DNA from: Gaiellasilicea sp963802765
GTDB lineage: Bacteria > Actinomycetota > Thermoleophilia > Gaiellales > Gaiellaceae
Length of the DNA stretch: 64,000 nucleotides
NCBI GenBank assembly: GCA_963802765.1
Contig: CAWDJZ010000010.1
Coordinates: 27,118-91,117, forward strand
Direction: 5' to 3'
Below the pieces are notes generated by a model, which saw only the letters and a program-made list of their open reading frames with translations, was not told where the DNA came from and searched no databases. Shown here piece by piece: positions 26,675 through 34,328 of this stretch; position 1 is the stretch's first letter, and every line of letters starts with the position of its first letter. The translations under genes were made by a program, and so were the position numbers.

Positions 26675-26699
26675 AAAAACCCCCGATTTACGGGGGTTT
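26675..26699 (-). terminator. Hairpin next to tRNA 3' fragment
   Basis: AAACCCCCG and CGGGGGTTT pair perfectly around ATTTA. It lies 3' of the tRNA fragment on the minus strand, where a tRNA terminator would be, and probably came with it. Confidence 0.65.
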
Positions 26700-26700
26700 G

Positions 26701-26740
26701 AGAGCGGATGATGGGACTCGAACCCACGACCTTCTGCATG
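26701..26740 (-). repeat. tRNA 3'-half fragment, copy 1 (probable attachment-site half)
   Basis: Minus strand carries a T-arm GTGGGTTCGAGTCCCAT plus the acceptor strand CATCCGCT and part of an anticodon arm, but no 5' half. The 40 bases are repeated perfectly at 29185-29224, and 13 of them at 39226-39238. Partial tRNA ends are what site-specific integration leaves behind. Confidence 0.6.
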
Positions 26741-26855
26741 GCAAGGACCGTTCCATCGCATCCAGCCCGCATGGATGCAGGGGTTCGAGCCGAGAGGGTC
26801 AGCGTCGGGGTCAGCGTTGGCCGCCAGTGTCCCGCTGGCGACCTACGCTTCCCGC

Positions 26856-27053
26856 ATGGGCAACACCGTCACCGTGCGGACGAGCCGGAAGCAGCGCAGC
26901 GTCGAGCGCGACCTGGACGTGATCCGCGTCTGGCATCGCGAGGTCCGCGAAGACCTGCTCCGCGCCCCGACCGATCTCGAGCTCCTCGCCGAGGAGGAGG
27001 CCGTGGCGGTCATGCTCGAGCGGATCGAACGCGCCCGCCTTCGCGTCGACTAG
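26856..27053 (+). CDS. Small charged helical protein
   Basis: 65 residues from ATG 26856, with many Arg/Glu (VERDLDVIRVWHREVREDLL, ELLAEEEAVAVMLERIERARLRVD); predicted to be two helices. No ribosome site of note. Unknown function. Stop is adjacent to the convergent gene's stop. Confidence 0.45.
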   Translation: MGNTVTVRTSRKQRSVERDLDVIRVWHREVREDLLRAPTDLELLAEEEAVAVMLERIERARLRVD

Positions 27054-27524
27054 CTAGTGGTCGATAGCTCCGCTGAACGTGCCTGAACTAACGCCCGTCA
27101 CCTGGTCCACGGTGCTGTTCAACGTGAAGCTGCCGGTTGCGTCAGCGAAGCGTCCCGTTCCGCCGGTGATGGTGTAGACCTCGACAATCGAGAGCGTGGT
27201 AGGACTCGTCCGGGTTGCCTGTCCGGCGACCGTGGCGAGCAAGGTGTCGCCGTTTGCCGCCGTGAATGTTGCGGCCCCTGTGGACGACATGGTCAGAATG
27301 TTGATCACCATCGTCACGTGCTCGCTGTACCTGCCGAGATGCGTGGCGTTGCCCGTGCCCTCCCGATCCAAGAAGCGGGTCGGGAACACGACCGTCCCCG
27401 TCTCAACCGCGTTCACGGTTCCCTTGAATGGAGTCTCAGACGCCGCGGCGCTGACCGCGACGGTCGCCAGCGATACCGCGAAAGCAGCAACCAGTCCGAC
27501 GAACAGCGGGTGACGAGTCTTCAT
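27054..27524 (-). CDS. Secreted beta-barrel-like protein
   Basis: 156 residues with a signal peptide (residues 1-28, ending VSAAASETP). The mature part has GTVNAVETGTVVFP, GAATFTAANGDTLLATV and TITGGTGRFADATGSFTL. The last motif is typical of small secreted beta-barrel proteins related to allene-oxide-cyclase/dirigent folds. SD AAGGGAG precedes the ATG. Enzymatic role not evident. Confidence 0.65.
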   Translation of the reverse strand: MKTRHPLFVGLVAAFAVSLATVAVSAAASETPFKGTVNAVETGTVVFPTRFLDREGTGNATHLGRYSEHVTMVINILTMSSTGAATFTAANGDTLLATVAGQATRTSPTTLSIVEVYTITGGTGRFADATGSFTLNSTVDQVTGVSSGTFSGAIDH

Positions 27525-27675
27525 GCCCTTCTCCCTTGGAAGCGGTCGGCCGCAGAATGATCAGCAGCCTGCGCTCCACCGTAACCACTTGTGGCAACAG
27601 AAACAAGAACGCGCCATATGCATCCGGGGTACGTGGCGCGTCAGGCCAGAGCGCCGCGGACTTTCACATCAAGCT

Positions 27676-28191
27676 CTAATCGCGCATCCGCGGGTCCTCG
27701 ACGCTGAGGCGGAGGTCGAGCCACTGCGCGGCGTGTTCGAGGTCGCCGTCGATGATCGCCTGCTGAGACATCCGGCGGAGCTCGTTCAGCGCGAGCACCT
27801 GGCGCTGGTGGGAGGCGGTGGTACGCACCTCGGCTTCGTCCTCGTCCAGTGTCCTGAAGAGCGGCTCGAAGTCGACCTCGCGCAGCTTGGCCGCGAGCTT
27901 GCGGCGCTCTTCGTTGGTGCCATGAACGAGGATCTCGCGCCAGCCGGCCAGCTCGATCAGCCGCCGACGGCCAAGCTCCTCAATGGTCGGGGTAAAATCC
28001 AAACCCCAAGGTCGGTGAGCCGCCCGCCCTTTAGACGCCAAGCCGCCGCCCGAACTGCCCGAGCGATTCTCGATGTCCCGGCGGTGGTCCTCGGCTTCCC
28101 TTATGGCCCGGGAGGATGCGCTTGGCCCGGATCCAGTGCGGTTGACCCAGTTAAGGAATCTGGCGATCTGCCGGTACAACGCCCGAAACAT
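27676..28191 (-). CDS. Hypothetical helical protein
   Basis: 171 residues. The first third is low complexity (Ser/Arg/Gly-rich). The C-terminal two thirds are helical with IEELGRRRLIELAGWREILV, ERRKLAAKLREVDFEPLFRTL and NELRRMSQQAIIDGDLEHAAQWLDL. Family not recognised. It lies inside the 2.5-kb segment bounded by the tRNA fragments, so it may be foreign. Confidence 0.5.
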   Translation of the reverse strand: MFRALYRQIARFLNWVNRTGSGPSASSRAIREAEDHRRDIENRSGSSGGGLASKGRAAHRPWGLDFTPTIEELGRRRLIELAGWREILVHGTNEERRKLAAKLREVDFEPLFRTLDEDEAEVRTTASHQRQVLALNELRRMSQQAIIDGDLEHAAQWLDLRLSVEDPRMRD

Positions 28192-28203
28192 CTAGCGTTG
28201 AGG

Positions 28204-28470
28204 TTACTGCGCTGGATTGAAATCGCCAAGCTCACCTAGGTCGGTGCGCAGTGACTCAGCAGCTAGTCGCCCCCTCCCGTACAAGTGCGGGGCGTCTTGG
28301 GTGTAGGGGGGTCGGAAGCGCCCTTTCGTCTTGCCGCAGCCGCGGCAACGTTGGTAGGAGTACTGGCCCTCGACAATGCGCTCCCACTGATGGCCGATTG
28401 GCCACCGCCAGAAGCAGCGCCAGCGGGATCGCCTCACAGGTCGAGTGTAGGACGGATGCTCGTGTTCCAC
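28204..28470 (-). CDS. Small protein with CxxC motif
   Basis: 88 residues containing CFWRWPIGHQWERIVEG and YQRCRGCGKTKGRF. The CRGCGK and upstream Cys/His suggest a small zinc-binding domain. Unknown family; inside the tRNA-fragment-bounded segment. Confidence 0.5.
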   Translation of the reverse strand: MEHEHPSYTRPVRRSRWRCFWRWPIGHQWERIVEGQYSYQRCRGCGKTKGRFRPPYTQDAPHLYGRGRLAAESLRTDLGELGDFNPAQ

Positions 28471-28803
28471 CCACCGGCCCGCTTATGACAGATGGTCAGA
28501 CGGTTTCCGGCCGTTTCATGCCGAAATCGAGGCGACGGGTTTCGGAAGGGCTCACCCAGCATTCCTTCGCGCTGTCTTCCTTGCGCCGGAGCACAAGCCC
28601 GCGGGGTCGACATCGCAGCGGCTTGGTCGCGCAGTTTGGCGTCGAGGCGCTCGAGCTCGGCGGGGGTCGAGCAGCAAGCCAGCAGTAGGCCAGCGGGTGC
28701 GTGAGCCCTCTGTTCATGCGGTCTGGAGCGATGAGCCCAGTCTGTGCGGCTCGGGCGATCAGGCTGTGACGGTGACTACAGACGACCTCGAGCGGCCAAC
28801 TGC
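28471..28803. other. Gene-free stretch
   Basis: Several short overlapping open frames on both strands, none with a ribosome site or recognisable sequence. I see nothing to annotate. Confidence 0.4.
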
Positions 28804-29064
28804 TTACGTCTTAGGCCCCGCGTTGCTCCGCCGCGACGTCTGCACCTGCTCCTCGAGTGAGTCCACGCGCCTCTCCAAATCCACGACTCGTGGATCGCCT
28901 TCGCTGACCGCATCGGCGGCCGTACGGAATAGCTCCTCGAAGATGCCCAGCGCCCCGGCGAACATCCGCAGCGGGAGGGCGACGAGATTGCGCATCGCGT
29001 CCTCGCCCGAGTCCGCGAGCCTGCCAATCGCGTGACCGCTGCTCGCCTCCGCTTCCTGGGCCAT
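28804..29064 (-). CDS. Small protein with C-terminal coiled coil
   Basis: 86 residues from ATG 29064. A hydrophobic amphipathic middle (MRNLVALPLRMFAGALGIFEELF) is followed by a heptad-like end (VVDLERRVDSLEEQVQ). This recalls small poly(3-hydroxyalkanoate)-granule or membrane-associated helpers, but I cannot place it in a family. Confidence 0.55.
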   Translation of the reverse strand: MAQEAEASSGHAIGRLADSGEDAMRNLVALPLRMFAGALGIFEELFRTAADAVSEGDPRVVDLERRVDSLEEQVQTSRRSNAGPKT

Positions 29065-29184
29065 GCCGAGACGATAGCGCGTTCCGCGAGCGCCCAGCAT
29101 GAGGACGCGGACGCGGGGATGGTCGAGACTGACCTGGAAGCTGACCCCGGCGAGAGGAGGCCGCTGACTCCCCGGGCTTTTCGT

Positions 29185-29224
29185 AGAGCGGATGATGGGA
29201 CTCGAACCCACGACCTTCTGCATG
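29185..29224 (-). repeat. tRNA 3'-half fragment, copy 2
   Basis: Perfect 40-base match to 26701-26740 in the same orientation, again without a tRNA 5' half. The two copies bound 2.5 kb of small unknown genes. Confidence 0.6.
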
Positions 29225-29306
29225 ACAAATCGCTCGGGCCGGTCGGATTGACCCAAGATCCGACATCGTTGAGCCATTCCTCGACAGATAGCGTCAGGTT
29301 GAATCT

Positions 29307-29369
29307 GCCTATTCGGGGACAAGGTCGGGACAAAAGATCGTTAGCTGTGCTGGCAACGAAGGCCGGGAC
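29307..29369. repeat. Dispersed 62-base repeat, copy 1
   Basis: Shares GATCGTTAGCTGTGCTGGCA and flanks (GCCTATTCGG at its left, GGGA at its right) with 39007-39071; differences are a few single-base changes and indels. Both copies lie within 150-200 bp of a tRNA-fragment sequence. Confidence 0.6.
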
Positions 29370-29544
29370 ACGACCATGGGAATGTGTAATCAATCGTCCC
29401 ATACGTAGGAGGCCGAACCTGCCGTTTGCCTTTCGCCGCCTAACGCTGTCGGGGAAGCTCCGCGACCGCCGATTCCGCGAGTCGGAGACGCAGCCGCCGC
29501 CGATCCGACTCTCGTCCCTCTATGTCGCCGAGGAGCGTCGCGGC

Positions 29545-29733
29545 TCATCGACCGCCTGCGGGGCCTAGCCCTGTGCTAGTACCGAGCCCCCTTGGGTGAT
29601 GGGCCTCGCCCGCAAAGACTGCCGACGTCTGGGGCCTGGTCGCGGGAGGCGCCGCGGCGGCGACCACGACGACCGCCGCGACGGCACCCGCGGCGACGAC
29701 GCTCCAGCGCCAGCGGACGGCGCGTTCGCTCAT
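29545..29733 (-). CDS. Small exported or membrane-anchored protein
   Basis: 62 residues from an ATG overlapping the YceI stop (ATGA). One long hydrophobic helix (WSVVAAGAVAAVVVVAAAA), then a Pro/Thr/Gly-rich tail. Translational coupling to the YceI gene is the main support. Confidence 0.5.
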   Translation of the reverse strand: MSERAVRWRWSVVAAGAVAAVVVVAAAAPPATRPQTSAVFAGEAHHPRGLGTSTGLGPAGGR

Positions 29734-30260
29734 GCGTGCTGATCTAGTGCGAGGCGTGCCTTCACGTGCAGCTTCGCCGGCCGCCGGATGTTCCAGAGCG
29801 GGCCTCGGCTCATGCCGAAGCGGCTCGGGTCGACCGTGGTCGTCGCCTCGACCTCGAGGTCGCCCTCGATCAGCCGAACGGAGGCGTCGAAGGCGACCGG
29901 GACGCTCCTGCCGGCTGCGAAGAGCGTGCCGGACAGGTGCACACGCCCCGTCCCCGTTGCGATGACGCGAATCGACCTGAACTGCACCAGCGGATGCTCT
30001 TCGACGTCGAAGAAGTCAGGCGCCTGCAGGTGCCTGTCGCGCGCGGCGTTGCCAGTGTCGACGCTCGCGGCGTCGATCGTCAGCGTGATCTGGGCACCGG
30101 CCGGACCGACCGTGTACGAGCCGTCGAACCGATCGAACCGCCCGCGGACGTTGTGCAAGCCCCAGAAGTGCTTCACCTCGAACTCGACCGTCGTTTGACT
30201 CCGATCGACCGTCCAGCGCTCCGTCGTCGTCTGCCGGTTCTCGATTGCGGTACTGCTCAT
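29730..30260 (-). CDS. YceI-family lipocalin-like protein
   Basis: 176 residues: WTVDRSQTTVEFEVKHFWGLHNVRG, GSYTVGP, ITLTIDAASVDTGNAARDRHLQAPDFFDVEEHP and FGMSRGPLWNIRRPAKLHV, all typical of the YceI beta-barrel that binds polyisoprenoids or other amphipathic lipids. No signal peptide is visible, so this copy is likely cytoplasmic. GGAGACGCC precedes the ATG. First gene of the stress/envelope block on this strand. Confidence 0.92.
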   Translation of the reverse strand: MSSTAIENRQTTTERWTVDRSQTTVEFEVKHFWGLHNVRGRFDRFDGSYTVGPAGAQITLTIDAASVDTGNAARDRHLQAPDFFDVEEHPLVQFRSIRVIATGTGRVHLSGTLFAAGRSVPVAFDASVRLIEGDLEVEATTTVDPSRFGMSRGPLWNIRRPAKLHVKARLALDQHA

Positions 30261-30372
30261 GGCGTCTCCTTGGTTCGTGGGATTCCTCGGAGCGTGGCCC
30301 TGGCCGCTGCCATCCGAGTGCCGCGCGCCGGACCTTCGCTGCCAGGCTCGGCAACCTCGCCGAAGGCCGCGC

Positions 30373-31423
30373 TTACGACGGTGCGGTGCGGGAGACCGGC
30401 TCCTCTGCGGCCAGCGACGCGTGGACGGCGGCGACGACGGCGGTTACCGGCACGGCCAGGAACGCACCGGCGATCCCGAAGAGCGATCCGCCCGCCGTCA
30501 CGGCGAGCAGCACGACCGCCGGGTGCAGGTGGACGCTGCGGCTCTGGATCGTCGGCTGGAGGAACGTGCCCTCGAGGAACTGGACGGCGACGACCAGGCC
30601 GAGGACCGCGAGTGCGAGCTCCCAGCCGCCGTCCGCGAAGCCGACGAGCACCGCGACGAGGCCGGAGGCGAGCGCGCCGACGTAAGGCACGAACGAGCCC
30701 ATGAACACGAGCACCGCCAGTGCGAACGCAAGCGGGACGCCGAGCAGCCAGAGCCCGACCCCGATCAGCAGCGCGTCGACCGTCGCGACCTGCGCCGTCG
30801 CGCGAACGAACCCGCCGAGGGCGCCCCACGCGCGGCGGCCCGCACGATCGACCGCCGGGCGCGTGTCGGACGGGAAGCGCCGCAGGATCGACGCCCAGAG
30901 ATCGCCGCCGTCCCGCAGCACGAAGTAGAGCATCGCGACGGCGAGCGCGACGCCGGTGACGATCCCGGCACCTGCCTGCACGCCCGAGGCGGCGTAGCCG
31001 GACGCCTGCCGCCACGAGCTCCTCGAGCGTCGACTGCAAGTCGTCCGCGAGCGTGAGGTTGAAACGCTCGCTCTCCATCTGGGCGACGATGTCGTCGACG
31101 GCGCGGGCGACCGAGTCGACGAGCTCGTCGAACTGCTGGACGACCGAGACGGCCACGATCGAGACGAGCAACGCGACGACGGCGAGCCCGGTCAGCAGGG
31201 CGAGCCCGGCGGCCGCCCGCTCGAGGTGGCGCCGGCCGCGGAACCACGAGGCGACCGGCGACAGCGCCGGCGCGATCGTGAGCGCGACCGCGATCGGCAG
31301 CGCGATCACGCGCACGTACCAGACCAGCGCGAGGAGGGCGGCCAGCGCGGACGCACAGACGAGCAACCGCCACGTCCAGGCCGCCGCCCGGTCCAGGTTC
31401 TCGCTCACCGGCGGCACGTTCAC
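30373..31423 (-). CDS. AI-2E-family (PerM-like) membrane transporter, one frameshift
   Basis: N-terminal half (VCASALAALLALVWYVRVIALPIAVALTIAP, then a long linker helix with QFDELVDSVARAVDDIVAQ) and C-terminal half (LYFVLRDGGDLWASILRRFP, GVPLAFALAVLVFMGSFVPYVGA, FLEGTFLQPTIQSRSVHLHP) together match the family. The join is a one-base shift near 30985. About 350 residues, eight helices. Family members export signals or ions; substrate not predictable. Confidence 0.9.
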
Positions 31424-31454
31424 CGCTCCCGCTCCCTCGACGGCTCGACGCCGC

Positions 31455-31988
31455 TCAATGGAGACCCCGCTCGGCGACGAGCAGGAGGACGGCGAGCACG
31501 CCGTTGCCCGCGCCCAGTACCGTGGCTGTGAGCCAGTTCCCTCCGCGGCGCCGGCCCGCAGCGACTCCCCACCCGACGACCTGCACGAGCGCTGCAGCGA
31601 GCGCGAGCGTCGCGCCCGTCGAGCGAGACCACGCTCCGGCCCACGCGAGCGCGAGGAGGATGGACGGCAGGGCAGCGGCTTCGACGAGAGGCCATTCGCG
31701 ACGCGCGATCAGGAGCACGTGGCGCGGTCCGAGCGCGTCGCCGCGCCGTATCCGCTCGCCGACGACCTCCGACCACACGTGCGCGGCCCAGAAGACGAGC
31801 ATCGACCCGAGCAGCGACAAGGTCATCGTGCGCGCGCCCGCGCCCGACTCGTAGGCGACGCCGACGACCGATGCAGCCAGGAACGTGCCGTAGACGGCCG
31901 CGCCGAAGCGGACGTCTCGGCGGAGAACGGGCGGCAGCTGCGGGCCGGCCGCGGCGCGCTCGCGACGCTCGAGCACGTCGAGAGGCAC
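31455..31988 (-). CDS. Membrane protein of unknown function
   Basis: 177 residues, five helices (e.g. FGAAVYGTFLAASVVGVAY, TLSLLGSMLVFWAAHVW, GNGVLAVLLLVAERGL), with a conserved-looking HVWSEVVGERI segment after helix 2. Family not recognised. Three bases upstream of its start is the DUF1003 stop, so likely the same transcript. Confidence 0.65.
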   Translation of the reverse strand: MPLDVLERRERAAAGPQLPPVLRRDVRFGAAVYGTFLAASVVGVAYESGAGARTMTLSLLGSMLVFWAAHVWSEVVGERIRRGDALGPRHVLLIARREWPLVEAAALPSILLALAWAGAWSRSTGATLALAAALVQVVGWGVAAGRRRGGNWLTATVLGAGNGVLAVLLLVAERGLH

Positions 31989-31991
31989 CGG

Positions 31992-32430
31992 CTACCTCGT
32001 GCCTCGTGGCGGCGTGGTGACGGCGTGGATCGCCGTCGTGAGCTCAAGGATCTGCTGCGAGAGGGCGAGCAGCTCCTCGTTCTGCCGGTCCTCCTTCTGC
32101 ACGGTCTGCCACTGCTGATCCGCGAGCGCCTGACGCTTCGCGTCCGCCCGGTTCTGGCTGATCATCACGAAGGTCGAGAGGAAGATCGCTTCGAGCGACA
32201 CGATCATCGTCAGCAGGCCGTACGGGTATTCCTCGACGCCGAACGCCGATCCAGCAGCCGAACCAGACGATGTGGATGTAGACGAACGACATCGAGCCGG
32301 CGAACGCCGTGATCCGATCCGCGATTCGGTTCTGCAAGCTCTGGGCGCGTTGCTGAGCGTGCTGGACGAGCGCCGGGTTCGGTTCGGGTGGGAGCGGCGG
32401 TCTGCGGTGGAGGCGCGTCGATGGCTCCAT
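31992..32430 (-). CDS. DUF1003 membrane protein, one frameshift
   Basis: First frame: NRIADRITAFAGSMSFVYIHIVWFGCWI; second frame: YPYGLLTMIVSLEAIFLSTFVMISQNR followed by a coiled-coil tail (QNEELLALSQQILELTTAIH). Together they make the complete two-helix DUF1003 domain. The shift lies near 32235. Function unknown; frequent next to stress genes. Confidence 0.88.
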
Positions 32431-32433
32431 GGG

Positions 32434-32912
32434 TCAGACCGTCCCCTTCGCGTGCGGCGGCGGCACGATCAGCACGGGCCGCCGCGCGTGCGTGGCGACA
32501 TCGCGCGACACGCTGCCGCCGGCGAGCTCGCGGAGGCCGCGGAGACCGCGCGATCCGACGACGATGACTGCCGCGTCGAGCTCGTCGGCGACGTCGACGA
32601 TCCCCTGCCATGTCGTCGGCGCGATCGTCGCGCGCGCCTCGGCGTCGAAGCCGGCGTTCGCGCGTGCGCCGCGCCGACCTCGGCACGCCGGAGCGCGTCG
32701 GCCCTGTTCACGTCCTCGAACGCCGTTCCAGGCACAAGCGACGACGTGGCCGCGATGCCCTCGGCGAACGTGAGCGCCGGTGCCACGTCCAGCACGACCG
32801 CGCGCCGCGGGCCGAGGAGCGCGGCGGCCGCGTCGACCGCCCGCTCCGAGTCGTTCGAGCCGTCGTAGCAGATGAGGATCTGCGCATCGTCGGCCTCTAA
32901 CCGCCGCGTCAC
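32434..32912 (-). CDS. Universal stress protein (UspA family), one frameshift
   Basis: From GTG 32912, overlapping the upstream stop (GTGA). QILICYDGSNDSERAVDAAAALL is the UspA N-terminal strand-helix. After a one-base deletion near 32660 the protein ends IVVGSRGLRGLRELAGGSVS and RPVLIV, containing the G-S-G..S ATP-binding loop typical of nucleotide-binding UspA. Cytoplasmic stress-survival role is family knowledge. Confidence 0.9.
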
Positions 32913-33049
32913 GGCCGCCGCCTCCTCTCTCGGTTCGTCCGCCGCCTCCGCCAGGCGAGCTGCCGCTTGGCGATGCCCGCCTGGACCATCAGCACCCCGA
33001 CGGACATCGCGACGAGTGCGGCCACCAGAGCCGGGTCGAGTGTCTGCAT
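32909..33049 (-). CDS. 46-residue membrane protein
   Basis: ATG 33049 with GGGAGGAG upstream; one helix (VAALVAMSVGVLMVQAGIA) and a very basic tail (RRRRTNRERRRRP). Its TGA overlaps the GTG of the universal stress gene, so the two are coupled. Too short for usual gene calling. Confidence 0.55.
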   Translation of the reverse strand: MQTLDPALVAALVAMSVGVLMVQAGIAKRQLAWRRRRTNRERRRRP

Positions 33050-33067
33050 CTCGCTCTCCTCCCAGCC

Positions 33068-33685
33068 TCAGCCGTGCGTCACGGGCTTCGCCGGGGCGTG
33101 CGGCCGAAGGCGCTGCTCGAGGTCGCCGGCGACGCGCCGCAGCTCGATCGCGAATGCGATCTGCATGACGCCGGTCACGAGCGCGAACGCCGCGACGAGC
33201 GCCAGCAGGGCCACCGCTCCCGCGCCGGGGTGCCAGAACATGATCACGCCGAACGCAACCGAGAGCAGAGCGTCCAGGACGAGCAGCAGCGACCGTCCGC
33301 CGCTGAACGGGAGGACGAACGCGAGGGCAAGCTCGAAGATCCCGCTCGCGATCGCCCACGCGGCGATGGCGTAGAGCAGCCCCAGCGCCGAGAGGTCGGG
33401 CCAGACGAAGACGACGATGCCGACCGCGACTCCGAGGAGGCCGTCGAAGGCAAGCCATGCGCGCCGGCTGCGCCCCAAGGGGACGGTGAACGCTCCGACG
33501 ATGCTCGCGACACCCGAGACGAGCGCGAACGCGCCGAACAGCGCGATCAGCGCCGTCAGGCCGATGTCCGGCCAGATGAGGATGACGACGGCGAACGCGA
33601 TCGCGAGCGCGCCGCGCAGCGCCGTGGCCTTCCAGATGCGGGCGAGCTCCCGCTCGCCCTCCTGCAGATGTGTGTCCAGGTTCAT
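33068..33685 (-). CDS. HdeD-family (DUF308) membrane protein
   Basis: 205 residues, six helices in three pairs, each with WPD-like turns (VVILIWPDIGLTALIALFG, IVVFVWPDLSALGLLYAIA, VIMFWHPGAGAVALLALVA). This repeated pattern is diagnostic for the HdeD/DUF308 family, linked in enterics to acid resistance. C-terminus cytoplasmic and basic. Confidence 0.9.
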   Translation of the reverse strand: MNLDTHLQEGERELARIWKATALRGALAIAFAVVILIWPDIGLTALIALFGAFALVSGVASIVGAFTVPLGRSRRAWLAFDGLLGVAVGIVVFVWPDLSALGLLYAIAAWAIASGIFELALAFVLPFSGGRSLLLVLDALLSVAFGVIMFWHPGAGAVALLALVAAFALVTGVMQIAFAIELRRVAGDLEQRLRPHAPAKPVTHG

Positions 33686-33698
33686 GTCTCTGCTCCTT

Positions 33699-34232
33699 TC
33701 ACTTCAACTTCGCCGACAGCTCGTCGGCGTTCTGTTCGAGCGCGTCGCGAGCCGCGCTGACGTGGTTCCTCTGCTCGTGCCAGGCGCCGTTGACGTCCTC
33801 GCGCGCCTGCGCGAGGCGGTCGTAGACTGCGATCCGTTGGGTGCGGACGTCGGCAATCGCCGCCTCGGCCCGCTCGCGCGCATTCCCGGCCTTCGCCGCG
33901 GCCGTCGCCTGCAGCCGCTCGAGGTAGGTGTCCCAGCTGCGGAGCTCGTCCTCGACGGCGGCCGCGAACGTCGTCCACTCGTCGGAGACGTCTGCGACCA
34001 GCGAGTTCTCGGCGACCGCGAGCCTCGTCCTCAGCTGCCCGAGCTTCTCCTCGACCTCGTCGGGGGCCTCGCGGGCCGCGGCCAGGACGGATGCCTCCTC
34101 CCGGTGCAGCGCGTCGAGGTGCCGCCGGATCCGCGAGCTATCCGCAGCGGCACCAATCTGCGCGAATACCTGCAGCCGGTCGATCCGGCGGCGGGCGTCC
34201 TCAATCGGGTCCTCGATCGTGGTTGTGCTCAT
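33699..34232 (-). CDS. Coiled-coil protein
   Basis: 177 residues, nearly all helix with heptads (RRHLDALHREEASVLAAAREAPDEVEEKL, NARERAEAAIADVRTQRIAVYDRLAQ). No membrane segment. Preceded by AGGAGG. Possibly a cytoplasmic scaffold or stress-associated protein; family not recognised. Confidence 0.65.
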   Translation of the reverse strand: MSTTTIEDPIEDARRRIDRLQVFAQIGAAADSSRIRRHLDALHREEASVLAAAREAPDEVEEKLGQLRTRLAVAENSLVADVSDEWTTFAAAVEDELRSWDTYLERLQATAAAKAGNARERAEAAIADVRTQRIAVYDRLAQAREDVNGAWHEQRNHVSAARDALEQNADELSAKLK

Positions 34233-34328
34233 GTTCGAGCCTCCTGTTGGGTCTGTTCTCTGACGCCACGAAGGCTCGTCAGCGCCGATGCCAACGCTCT
34301 GCCAGGCGCGGCGGCGCTTCTGCCAGCT

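Larger units (their letters stand above)
29065..29544. other. Intergenic stretch with tRNA fragment and dispersed repeat
   Basis: Holds the second tRNA 3' fragment (29185-29224) and one copy of a 62-base repeat (29307-29369). No protein-coding gene supported; the frames across the tRNA fragment are the well-known spurious kind. Confidence 0.55.

Noticed and set aside
26708..29402. Peptides such as GLEPTTFC and SWVRVPSSAL across the tRNA fragments
   Set aside because: These are the familiar spurious translations of tRNA T-arm sequence and occur at tRNA fragments in many genomes.
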